A stretch of 64,000 nt of DNA, taken from Mycobacterium triplex (GTDB taxonomy: Bacteria > Actinomycetota > Actinomycetes > Mycobacteriales > Mycobacteriaceae). Numbering within the stretch: the stretch's first letter is position 1; every line of letters begins with the position of its first letter. Positions 53,505 through 61,183 of this stretch are shown piece after piece. The DNA lies in the NCBI RefSeq assembly GCF_000689255.1, contig NZ_HG964446.1:4930152-4994151 (forward strand). The letters are read 5' to 3'. The notes under the pieces are model-generated. The model saw only the letters and a list, made by a program, of their open reading frames with translations. It searched no databases and was not told the DNA's origin. Made by a program: the position numbers and the translations under genes.

Positions 53505-54275
53505 ATGCCTAACATGAACCTGACAGCCCAACGGCTGTGCGTATGGTGCGGTCCGGTCATGATCGCGATTTGGGCGTCGGCGTTTACCTTCCTCTGCCAC
53601 TTCATCCCTCCGCCGAGCCCCGCCAAATCCCGTGCCGCCCTGATCGCTCAGTTCAGTGACCACACCAACCTGATCCGGCTGGGCCTGGTGATCAGCCTTT
53701 TCTCGTGCGCACTGCTGGTGCCGTTTTGTGCGGTGATCGCCGCCCAGATGCGACGGATGGAAGGAGTGCGGTCGGTTCTTGCCGAGTCGCAGCTGGTGTC
53801 CGGCGGTCTGCTGTGCGTCGAGTTCCTGTTGCCTTTCGCGATCTGGCAGACCGCGCTGTACCGCCTCCACGAATGGAGCCCCGAAACCGTTCAGATGCTC
53901 AATGACATGGCTTGGTTGATGTTCCTCGGGATCATCTCCTCGGCCTGCATCCAGGTCGCGTCGCTGGGTGTCGCGATTCTGCTCGACAAAGGCGCCAAAC
54001 CGGTCTTCCCGCGCTGGGCAGGCTATTTCAACATCTGGGTCGCGATGATCTGGGTGCCCGCGGCAATCATCCCCTTCTTCAAGACAGGCCCCCTGGCCTG
54101 GAACGGGATCTTCGCCTGGTGGGTCCCACTGTGCGTCTACTTCAGTTGGTTCGTCCTGATGGTCGTGCTGCTGCTGCGTGCCATCGGCGATGACGAACGC
54201 ACACAGGAACAGGCCAAGATGAATGACTGGCTCACCGGTGACAGATCTGAGCTGGCAAGCCCGAAATTGACCTGA
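53505..54275 (+). CDS. Six-helix membrane protein, paralogue family M (4 of 4)
   Basis: 256-aa membrane protein, closest to the 18512 protein (HFIPPPSPAKSRAALIAQF, LHEWSPETVQMLNDMAWLMFLG, PRWAGYFNIWVAM, FFKTGPLAWNGIFAWWVP). About six helices. It lies 38 bases before a FAD oxidoreductase, repeating the family M/FAD pairing seen at 18512/19261 and 29226/30536. A ribosome site TAGGAG precedes ATG 53505. Function unknown. Confidence 0.85.
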   Translation: MPNMNLTAQRLCVWCGPVMIAIWASAFTFLCHFIPPPSPAKSRAALIAQFSDHTNLIRLGLVISLFSCALLVPFCAVIAAQMRRMEGVRSVLAESQLVSGGLLCVEFLLPFAIWQTALYRLHEWSPETVQMLNDMAWLMFLGIISSACIQVASLGVAILLDKGAKPVFPRWAGYFNIWVAMIWVPAAIIPFFKTGPLAWNGIFAWWVPLCVYFSWFVLMVVLLLRAIGDDERTQEQAKMNDWLTGDRSELASPKLT

Positions 54276-54313
54276 CCGCAACGCTGCTCGCGATAGGGAC
54301 GGAAAGAGGCCGC

Positions 54314-55690
54314 GTGCCTGGCGAACTCAGAGGAACCGTTGCGGTCGTCGGTGCCGGGCTGGCGGGGTTGACCGCCGCCTATCGGCTCCAGCAGCGCGGC
54401 TTCGACGTCACGGTGTTCGAATCACGCGACCGAGTCGGCGGTCGGGTATGGACGGTCCGCAACGGCGACTACATCATGGATCTGGGCGCCGCGTTCTACC
54501 TCGGCACCTATCGCGAATCGATCGACTTGATTTACGAGCTCGGCCTCGGCCCGCTGTTCACCGAGGTTCCGGTATGGGGTGCGATGCCGAAGCGGGGTGA
54601 CAAGCACCTGCTCGACTACGGCAAGCTGCTCCGCACCGGATTGACCACCCGCGCATTGTCGGCGCGCAGCAAGATCAAGGCCCTGAAGTTGCTGCGCCCC
54701 ATGCTCAAAGCCAGGGGCAGCCTCGGTTACCACAGCTACGACCAGGTCGCCCTGTTGGATACCGAAACGGTGCGCGAGTATTTCCGCCGCGAACTCAATG
54801 ACGAATTGCTGCAATGGGCGGGCAGACCATTGGTCAGCAGCACCTGGGTCGCCGACGATGACGACACCTCAATCGCGTTGCTGCTGTGGACGATACGCAA
54901 CATGCTCGTCAGCACGATGTACAACCTCCGCCCCGGCGTCAGTGGACTGCCCGAGGAACTCGCCCGGCGGCTTCGGGTCCGGCTGGGGCACCCGGTGGCC
55001 AACGTCGCCGACATCGGAGCAGGCGTAGAGGTCACTTTCACGCCCGAGAGCGGCGGCAGTCAACGAACCGAGACCTTCGACGCGTGCGTCATCGCCACTC
55101 AGGCCCACTATGCGTTGACGATGTTTCCCCAAATGGACGACAACCACCGGGCGCTGTACGAGACAACCCGCTACCGGCGACTCGGCAGCGTCTGTCTCGG
55201 GTTGTCGCGACGCCCGAAAGATCCGGCGACCTATTACATGGTGTCGCCGCACGAGGACCCCGATACGATCGCGGTGATCGCCGATCACGCCAAGGCACCC
55301 GGCCGGGCACCCGAAGACAAGGGTCTGCTGACCGTGCTGCTCTCACACGAATACTTAGAGCGCACACTAGATCTCAGCGACGAGGACGTATTGGAGTACG
55401 CGATAGATCGGGCCCGCTGCTACTACGGCGATGTCGTCGACAGCCTCGAGGAACACGCCGTCGCGCGCTGGCCCGAATCCGTCCCGGTGATGGACAAAGG
55501 CCGATTCGCGCGAATCGCGGATTTTCAGAAGCACCTCGACTGGACTGCACGTGTCCAGTTCGCGTCGGACCTGGACCGAATCTCCGGTCTCAACGGCGCA
55601 CTGGTAAGCGGTCAGGAAGCGGCGAATCGCATCATGAACGCCGTGTTGGCGCCCCGCTCGCAGCCGATCCTGGTCGGGGAGCCGAGCTGA
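54314..55690 (+). CDS. FAD-dependent protoporphyrinogen-oxidase-like protein
   Basis: 458-aa flavoprotein nearly collinear with the 48707 protein: VAVVGAGLAGLTAAYRLQQR (GAGLAG 13-18), VFESRDRVGGRVWTVRNGDYIMDLGAAFYLGTYRE, HAKAPGRAPEDKG, RVQFASDLDRISGLNGALVSGQEAA. GTG at 54314 follows GGGACGGAAAGAGG. Last gene of the plus-strand run starting at 47601; its stop is directly adjacent to the stop of the convergent P450. The AveC-partnered paralogue and this one may act on related intermediates. Confidence 0.92.
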   Translation: MPGELRGTVAVVGAGLAGLTAAYRLQQRGFDVTVFESRDRVGGRVWTVRNGDYIMDLGAAFYLGTYRESIDLIYELGLGPLFTEVPVWGAMPKRGDKHLLDYGKLLRTGLTTRALSARSKIKALKLLRPMLKARGSLGYHSYDQVALLDTETVREYFRRELNDELLQWAGRPLVSSTWVADDDDTSIALLLWTIRNMLVSTMYNLRPGVSGLPEELARRLRVRLGHPVANVADIGAGVEVTFTPESGGSQRTETFDACVIATQAHYALTMFPQMDDNHRALYETTRYRRLGSVCLGLSRRPKDPATYYMVSPHEDPDTIAVIADHAKAPGRAPEDKGLLTVLLSHEYLERTLDLSDEDVLEYAIDRARCYYGDVVDSLEEHAVARWPESVPVMDKGRFARIADFQKHLDWTARVQFASDLDRISGLNGALVSGQEAANRIMNAVLAPRSQPILVGEPS

Positions 55691-56854
55691 TCAACCGATC
55701 TGCAACCACAGTTCCTGGAAGTGCAGCGTCCCGCACGGCCATCCGACCGTCGGCTCCGCCAAGACCGAGCACGTCGGGATCCGCCGATTCCATTCCTCGA
55801 TGATCAGACGCAGTTCCAGGCGGGCCAGGTGTGAGCCCAGGCAGCGGTGCGGCCCCCGGCCGAAGGTGAAGTGATTGTTCCGCCTCTGGTGCATTACGTC
55901 GGCGTCGGGATAGCGTTCGGGGTCGCGATTGGCGGTCCCCAGCCCCAGCCAGCACCGTGATCCCGCCGGGATCGTCACACCCGCGACGGTGACCTCGGCG
56001 GTGGTCATCCGAGGGACATAAGGAACCGGGGGGTTGATGCGCAAGACCTCTTCGATGAAGTGCGTAATCGCTTCGTCTTCATCGGCCAGCGTCGAGCGTA
56101 ACGCGGGATTTCGGGCCAGCTCGTAGAGCGCGAATCCCGTTGCCGCGGTGACGGTATCCAGCCCCGCGATGAGGAACAGGAAACACAGCCCGATGATTTC
56201 CTGGTCGGTCAGCGCGCCTTCGGTCGGGTCGGAAAGCAGTTGGCCCAGCAGGTCATCAGCCCCGGTGCGGCGCCTATCGGCGAGATGCCCGTTCAGATAG
56301 TTCATGAGCTCGGCGCCTCGCGCCAAGGTCTCCGGCGACGGCTCCAACCCCTCGGCGGCGGAGAACGCCAAAACCGCGTCTTTCCAGCCGATCAGGACGT
56401 CCCGGTCGGCGAGTGGCAGACCGAACAGCGTCAAGAAGACCTGGGAGGGAAACGGAACCGCGAGTGCACTCATGACCTCAGCGCTACCGCCGGATGCCGC
56501 GATCTGATCGATCAGCTCGCCCACCTGCTTGCGCAACTCGGCTGCGCGTTCGGCCATCCGGCGGGGGCCGAAGAACTTGTCCAGCACCCGCCGAAACCGG
56601 GTGTGCTCGGGCGGGTCGAAAGCGATCGGCACCATAGGAAATGGGCTGCCCACCAGATCGAAAGCGCCAAATGACGAAAACAGCTCCGGATGAGTGGCCG
56701 CCTCCTCGACGACATCGGCGCCGCTGATGAAGTACACGCCGGCATCGGACACCGCGACCTTTCCGGGCGCTAGGAGCATGTGCCAGGCCGACTCGCGGTC
56801 CTGAGCAAAGGGCAAAGTCTCCAGCGCGGGTAGCGCCGGGCAGCCGACCTCCAT
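55691..56854 (-). CDS. Cytochrome P450
   Basis: 387-aa P450, a typical compact bacterial length. I-helix AGLDTV (230-235), EEVLR (268-272) and heme loop FGRGPHRCLG (331-340, Cys338). The N-terminus is short, with DPPEHTRFRRVLDKFF at ~80-95 as usual for soluble class I P450s. No ferredoxin or reductase gene is adjacent. Convergent with the FAD gene. Its promoter is in the 390-base region before the ligase. Substrate unknown; a hydroxylation step on the same lipid is plausible. Confidence 0.95.
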   Translation of the reverse strand: MEVGCPALPALETLPFAQDRESAWHMLLAPGKVAVSDAGVYFISGADVVEEAATHPELFSSFGAFDLVGSPFPMVPIAFDPPEHTRFRRVLDKFFGPRRMAERAAELRKQVGELIDQIAASGGSAEVMSALAVPFPSQVFLTLFGLPLADRDVLIGWKDAVLAFSAAEGLEPSPETLARGAELMNYLNGHLADRRRTGADDLLGQLLSDPTEGALTDQEIIGLCFLFLIAGLDTVTAATGFALYELARNPALRSTLADEDEAITHFIEEVLRINPPVPYVPRMTTAEVTVAGVTIPAGSRCWLGLGTANRDPERYPDADVMHQRRNNHFTFGRGPHRCLGSHLARLELRLIIEEWNRRIPTCSVLAEPTVGWPCGTLHFQELWLQIG

Positions 56855-56955
56855 GACAGCTCCTCCGACTCATTACCACAATTAATCAGGGTTAAATTTT
56901 AGGGTGAGTTAGTGTCGCTGTACTTGAGTATCACACACGCATCTAATAGAGATTT

Positions 56956-56971
56956 TGTGACCTAGATCACA
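56956..56971. promoter_or_regulatory. CRP-type cAMP receptor protein site TGTGA-N6-TCACA
   Basis: TGTGACCTAGATCACA matches the CRP consensus TGTGA-N6-TCACA exactly, as used by mycobacterial CRP (Rv3676). It lies 102 bases before the P450 start (minus) and 73 bases before the promoter at 57029, so carbon or cAMP status may influence both genes. Confidence 0.65.
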
Positions 56972-57028
56972 ATCTGGACGCTCCGGCGATCGCCGCATCG
57001 ACGCCGCCGGAAAGACACATCGGCATCG

Positions 57029-57064
57029 TTGACAGACATAATTTATAGCCGTACTGTCTCAAAA
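57029..57064 (+). promoter_or_regulatory. Promoter TTGACA-N17-TACTGT with TGTCTCAAAA
   Basis: TTGACA 57029-57034, 17-base spacer, TACTGT 57052-57057, decamer TGTCTCAAAA 57055-57064. Its core matches the promoter at 31416-31452, including ATTTATA in the spacer (57041-57047 versus 31428-31434). Confidence 0.65.
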
Positions 57065-57141
57065 TAGTCGCAGTGTACACGCGTCGGGGCCGTCGGCAGA
57101 GGCAGCAAGGCCCAAACCGCTGGGCACTACGACGAACACGC

Positions 57142-57157
57142 GTAAGTGATCGTTAAC
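57142..57157. promoter_or_regulatory. Candidate operator GTAAGTGATCGTTAAC
   Basis: GATCGTT-type inverted repeat about 80 bases downstream of the promoter at 57029, within the likely leader of the ligase operon. Compare GTAAACGATCGTTGCC (31328) and GTAAACGACCGTTTAC (36472). Confidence 0.5.
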
Positions 57158-57244
57158 GCACCCTCAAAATGGAAGACATGCAAGAACAACGAGTCGACAC
57201 CCGCCATCGCTGTCCGAAGCCGGTTATTAGACGGGGTTGCCGCG

Positions 57245-58819
57245 ATGGTTCGTGACGCTATTGGCAACATCCTGCGTGCGCGCGCACTGGGTACGCCCGA
57301 TCGCGTGTGCTGCGCGATGGACGACTACGTCTACACCTACGCCGAGATGAATCAGCGGTCGGACGCGCTCGCGGCGGGACTGGCTCGGTTGGGCGTTGGC
57401 CCGGGCGAGCAGATAGCGATGCTGGCGCCCAACCGCATCGAATTGCTCGAATTGTTCTACGGCGCCGCGAAGACCGGGGCGGCTCAAGTGCCCCTGAACG
57501 CCTACCTGAAGGGCGAGTTCCTGCTCCACCAGCTGCGCCAGTCTCGATCGGGCTTTTTGGTCACCGACGCCGCCGGCCGCGACGCACTGGCTCCGGTACG
57601 CAGCCAATTGCCCGACCTACGGGCAGTGATCATGCTCGACGAAGCCGAGCACGGCGAAATTCCGTATGCGAGTTTGTTCGACCATGGCGATACTCCGCCC
57701 CCGGTGGAGTTGAGCGCGTCCGACACCATGTCCATCCTGTACACCTCCGGCACCACCGGGCTCCCCAAAGGATGTGTCGCCAGCCACGGCTATTACTGCC
57801 GAAGCGGCGAAATCATCGGCGCCGCGCTCGAAGTCGGCAGCGACGACATCCTGTTCGCCGGCCTCCCCCTGTTTCATGCCGGCGCACGCCTGGTCACTGT
57901 GACACTGCCCTTGATCTACGGCATACCCGCCTACTTGCAGGGGACATTCAGCGCGCGCGCCTACTTCCCCCGCGCAAGGGAAGTGGGCGCGACGCTGATG
58001 ATCGCCGTCGGCGCGATGGGCGCCGCGATACTGGCGACCGAGCCGTCGCCGTCCGATCGCGACCACAAAGTCACCCGGATCATGTGCGCGCCGCTTTCGC
58101 TCGAATCGCAGGCAACGTTCCGGGACCGTTTCGGTGTGGACCCTTGGGTCGACATCTTCGGCCAAACGGAATGCATGCCAGCGACATTGACAACGCTGTC
58201 ATCGGACCGGCGCGATCCGAACGGCTGCGGTATCGAGGCACCCGACCTCGAGGTGGCCCTGCTCGATGACGAAGGCTACGTCCTCGAGGGCGAGGCGACG
58301 GGCGAAATCTGTCTTCGCCCCAAGGCCCCGTACGCCATGTTCAACGGCTACTTCGACAATCCCGCCGCGACAGTCGAGGCCTTTCGGGGCTTGTGGTACC
58401 ACACCGGTGACAATGGCCGGCGTCTACCGAGTGGGGCGTTTGCGTTCATCGATCGCAAGAAAGACAGTCTCCGCCGCCGCGGCGAGAACATTTCCAGCTT
58501 TGAACTCGAACAGGCCATCGATGCCCACCCGGCCATCGTCGAGTCCGCGGTGGTCGCCGTGGCGTCGGACCTGGGTGAGGACGACATCAAGGCCTGCATC
58601 GTCACCAGCTCCCCCGTCGAGCCGGCCGAGTTGTTCGATTTCTTCAAGAACAACTTGCCCTACTTCGCAATACCGCGCTATGTCGACTTCCTTGAGGCGC
58701 TGCCCCGCAACGGTGTCGGCCGGGTGCTCAAGCACAAGCTGCGTGATGCCGGAAATAACGCGGCGACATGGGATTTCGACGCAATGGATCTGACCGTCGC
58801 CAAACAGGAGCGCCGCTAG
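57245..58819 (+). CDS. AMP-forming acyl-CoA ligase (CaiC-like)
   Basis: 524-aa adenylate-forming ligase. ATP P-loop YTSGTTGLPKG (166-176), FGQTE motif near 300, YHTGDNG near 395, and an IDRKKDSLRRRGENISSFELE hinge that resembles carnitine/crotonobetaine-CoA ligase (CaiC-like) proteins. The frame extends back to 57146, but homology begins at the ATG 57245, which has only a weak ribosome site (GGGG). The stop is directly followed by the ATG of the first acyl-CoA dehydrogenase, so ligation and dehydrogenation are coupled. Substrate probably a branched or complex acid; inferred. Confidence 0.92.
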   Translation: MVRDAIGNILRARALGTPDRVCCAMDDYVYTYAEMNQRSDALAAGLARLGVGPGEQIAMLAPNRIELLELFYGAAKTGAAQVPLNAYLKGEFLLHQLRQSRSGFLVTDAAGRDALAPVRSQLPDLRAVIMLDEAEHGEIPYASLFDHGDTPPPVELSASDTMSILYTSGTTGLPKGCVASHGYYCRSGEIIGAALEVGSDDILFAGLPLFHAGARLVTVTLPLIYGIPAYLQGTFSARAYFPRAREVGATLMIAVGAMGAAILATEPSPSDRDHKVTRIMCAPLSLESQATFRDRFGVDPWVDIFGQTECMPATLTTLSSDRRDPNGCGIEAPDLEVALLDDEGYVLEGEATGEICLRPKAPYAMFNGYFDNPAATVEAFRGLWYHTGDNGRRLPSGAFAFIDRKKDSLRRRGENISSFELEQAIDAHPAIVESAVVAVASDLGEDDIKACIVTSSPVEPAELFDFFKNNLPYFAIPRYVDFLEALPRNGVGRVLKHKLRDAGNNAATWDFDAMDLTVAKQERR

Positions 58820-59983
58820 ATGGACTTCACTCTGACACCGGAGCAACAGGACTTGCAGGCTCGGGCGGAGAAGCTCGGCCGGTCGTTCGCCGACCAGGCC
58901 CGCGAATGGGACCAGTCCGATGACGCGCCCTATCGCGAAATCTTTGATCGTGTCGGCGCGGAAGGGCTTTTCGGGGTCGCGATGCCCAAGGAATACGGCG
59001 GGCAGGGCGGCGGGGCGGTCGAGTACCTGATCGTGGTCGAGGCGCTGTTCCGCTACGCCCAATCCTGGCTGCCTCCCGAGCCGGTGTTCTGCACCAGCGG
59101 CCCGGGACCCTCGATGTTCCTGCTGGGCAGCGACGCGGTGCGGGAGAAATACCTGCACGATATCGTCGCCGGCCGACGCGCCTGCAACATCGCGCTCACC
59201 GAACCGCAGGCCGGCTCCGCACTGACGCATCTGAGCACCTCCGCGGTGCGCGATGGCGACGACTTCATCCTCAACGGCACCAAGAGCTTTCTGACCGGTT
59301 CGAATGTCAATGACCTCAACGCGACTTTCGTCCGCTTCGACGACGTGCCCGGGGCGAAAGGCATCGGCGCCATCGTCGTCGACAACTCGATGCCCGGTGT
59401 CGAGATCCAGCGCGGGCCGGTCTACATAGGAGATCGCGGAATCCACCACGGCGACATGGTGCTGACCGACGTCAGAGTGCCCGCCGAGAACGTGATCGTC
59501 GGCCCTGGCCAGTTCGCCCGGCTCATGACGGCATTCAATCTCGAACGCCTGCACAACTGTGGCTTCTGGCTCGGATTCAGCCAGGCCGCCTATGACGAGG
59601 CCGCCAAGTACACCCAACAGCGAGAGGCATTCGGCAAGCCGATCATCGACTTTCAGGCCGTCTACCACTCGCTGGCCGACATGTGGGTCCAGATCGAGGC
59701 GCTGCGGCTGCTCGCCTACCGGGCGGCGTCCTCGGCGATCGAGGGCCGGTTTCCGAAACTCGCCGAAGTGACTCAAGCCAAGCTGTTCGGGGCTACGGTC
59801 GGCCCGCAGATCACCCTCAAGGCGATGGAACTGCACGGGGGCTACGGCGTGACAACCGATTTCCCCATCCAGCGCATTCATCGGGACTGCGTGACCAACG
59901 TGGTGGCCGGCGGCGCACCGGCCGTGCTGCGCAACGGAGTCGCCGCGGGCCTGTTCCCCGACCGCAGATTTCCACAAGCATGA
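58820..59983 (+). CDS. Acyl-CoA dehydrogenase, subunit 1
   Basis: 387-aa FadE-type flavoprotein that forms an enoyl-CoA. Blocks visible: FGVAMPKEYGGQGG (51-64), ALTEPQAGSALTHLST (125-140; the usual GxDxxx is altered to GSALTH), NGTKSFLTG and a ReaFGKPIxdFQ segment. At the usual late catalytic position (Y-E-G-T) it has VAGGAPAVLRN, with no Glu; a Glu242 in FNLERLHN occupies the alternative position used by isovaleryl-CoA dehydrogenase-type enzymes. ATG immediately follows the ligase stop. Likely forms a heteromer with the next protein. Confidence 0.91.
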   Translation: MDFTLTPEQQDLQARAEKLGRSFADQAREWDQSDDAPYREIFDRVGAEGLFGVAMPKEYGGQGGGAVEYLIVVEALFRYAQSWLPPEPVFCTSGPGPSMFLLGSDAVREKYLHDIVAGRRACNIALTEPQAGSALTHLSTSAVRDGDDFILNGTKSFLTGSNVNDLNATFVRFDDVPGAKGIGAIVVDNSMPGVEIQRGPVYIGDRGIHHGDMVLTDVRVPAENVIVGPGQFARLMTAFNLERLHNCGFWLGFSQAAYDEAAKYTQQREAFGKPIIDFQAVYHSLADMWVQIEALRLLAYRAASSAIEGRFPKLAEVTQAKLFGATVGPQITLKAMELHGGYGVTTDFPIQRIHRDCVTNVVAGGAPAVLRNGVAAGLFPDRRFPQA

Positions 59984-61119
59984 CGCTCTCCGTCGAACAG
60001 CAGGATTTTCAGCAGGCGGTGCGCGACTTCTGCACGCGCGAATGCGCCACCCGCGAACAGCGTGAGGCGTTGCTCGACGCCGAGGAAGAAGATCAATCGT
60101 CGGTCCTCTATCAGAAGCTCGCGCAACTCGGTTGGCTGGGCGTGGCAATCCCCGAGGAATACGGCGGTTCCGGCGGCACCTACGTCGAACAGACGATTCT
60201 CTTCGAGGAACTCTGGCGCGGACTTGCTCCGGTCAAGGCGCTCGGCCCGACGACGACGGTTGCGGGGTGCTACAAGCGATTCGGGTCGGAGCAGCAGAAG
60301 CGCGAGGCGCTGTCGGCGATCGCAGGCGGTGAGATCATGTCGATTTCGATCTCCGAACCGGGTGCGGGATCAGACGTCGCCGCGATCGCCTGCCGGGCCG
60401 AGCCGGTCGCTGACGGCTATGTGCTCAACGGGCAGAAGACGTGGTGCTCGTACGCACACCGGGCGGGCCGGATCTTATTGGTCGCGCGAACCAGTCACGG
60501 CGAGAAACCGCATGCGGGTTTGACCATTTTTGAAGTACCGCGTGATACCCCCGGCATCGAGACGCGCCGCATTTCCACACTGGGGGGTCGTGAAGTCAAC
60601 GATGTCTTCTTCACCGATTGCTTTGTTCCCGCGGAGAACGTCGTGGGCGAGGTGGGCCGGGGCTTCCCACAAATCATGGCCGGTCTCGACGGCGAGCGCC
60701 TGCTCGGCGCCGCGGTCGGGCTGGGGATCGGCCAACGGGCGCTTGACGATGCCATCGCATACGTCAAGGAGCGCAAGCAATTCGGCCAAGTCATCGGAAC
60801 GTTTCAAGCGCTGCGCCATCGGATTGCGGATCTGGCGACTGATCTGGAGTGTGCCCGCCTGCTCACCTACGAGGTCGCTCAGCGTTTGGAGCGTGGCGCC
60901 GATCCAGTCACCACACGTATGACGTCGATGGCCAAGGTCAAGACGTCCGAAGTCGCCAAACGCATCGCGCTCGAGGGCATGCAGATGATGGGTGGCTACG
61001 GTTATGCGACCGAATACGACATGGAGAGCCATGTGCGGCATTCACTGGTTCTGCCGATCTACGCCGGTACCAACGAGATTCAGCGCGAGATCATCAGCGG
61101 GTCACTCGGTCTGCGCTAG
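59980..61119 (+). CDS. Acyl-CoA dehydrogenase, subunit 2
   Basis: 379-aa FadE-type flavoprotein: GVAIPEEYGGSGG (54-66), SISEPGAGSDVAAIA (123-137), NGQKTWCSYAH (150-160), RKQFGQVIGTFQALRHRIAD and terminal YAGTNEIQREIISGSLG. The usual catalytic Glu of YEGT is Ala (YAGT), but Glu239 in GLDGERLLG is at the isovaleryl-CoA-dehydrogenase-type position. ATG overlaps the stop of subunit 1. Overlapping FadE pairs in mycobacteria often form alpha2beta2 enzymes acting on bulky steroid-type acyl-CoAs, which fits the theme here; heteromer formation is inferred. Confidence 0.93.
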   Translation: MTLSVEQQDFQQAVRDFCTRECATREQREALLDAEEEDQSSVLYQKLAQLGWLGVAIPEEYGGSGGTYVEQTILFEELWRGLAPVKALGPTTTVAGCYKRFGSEQQKREALSAIAGGEIMSISISEPGAGSDVAAIACRAEPVADGYVLNGQKTWCSYAHRAGRILLVARTSHGEKPHAGLTIFEVPRDTPGIETRRISTLGGREVNDVFFTDCFVPAENVVGEVGRGFPQIMAGLDGERLLGAAVGLGIGQRALDDAIAYVKERKQFGQVIGTFQALRHRIADLATDLECARLLTYEVAQRLERGADPVTTRMTSMAKVKTSEVAKRIALEGMQMMGGYGYATEYDMESHVRHSLVLPIYAGTNEIQREIISGSLGLR

Positions 61120-61183
61120 CTCTGGCCGTAGCGCCCGACCCCATACCTTGCCCATCGGAGCCAACGGTCGCCGGTGTGCGTCA

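Larger units (their letters stand above)
56855..57244. other. 390-base intergenic region between P450 and ligase genes
   Basis: No gene seen. The AT-rich part beside the P450 start contains TTAAATTTT. It also holds a CRP-type site (56956-56971), a TTGACA-N17-TACTGT promoter (57029-57057) and a GATCGTT-type repeat (57142-57157). An open frame from 57146 joins the ligase but lacks a ribosome site and ligase homology. Confidence 0.6.
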
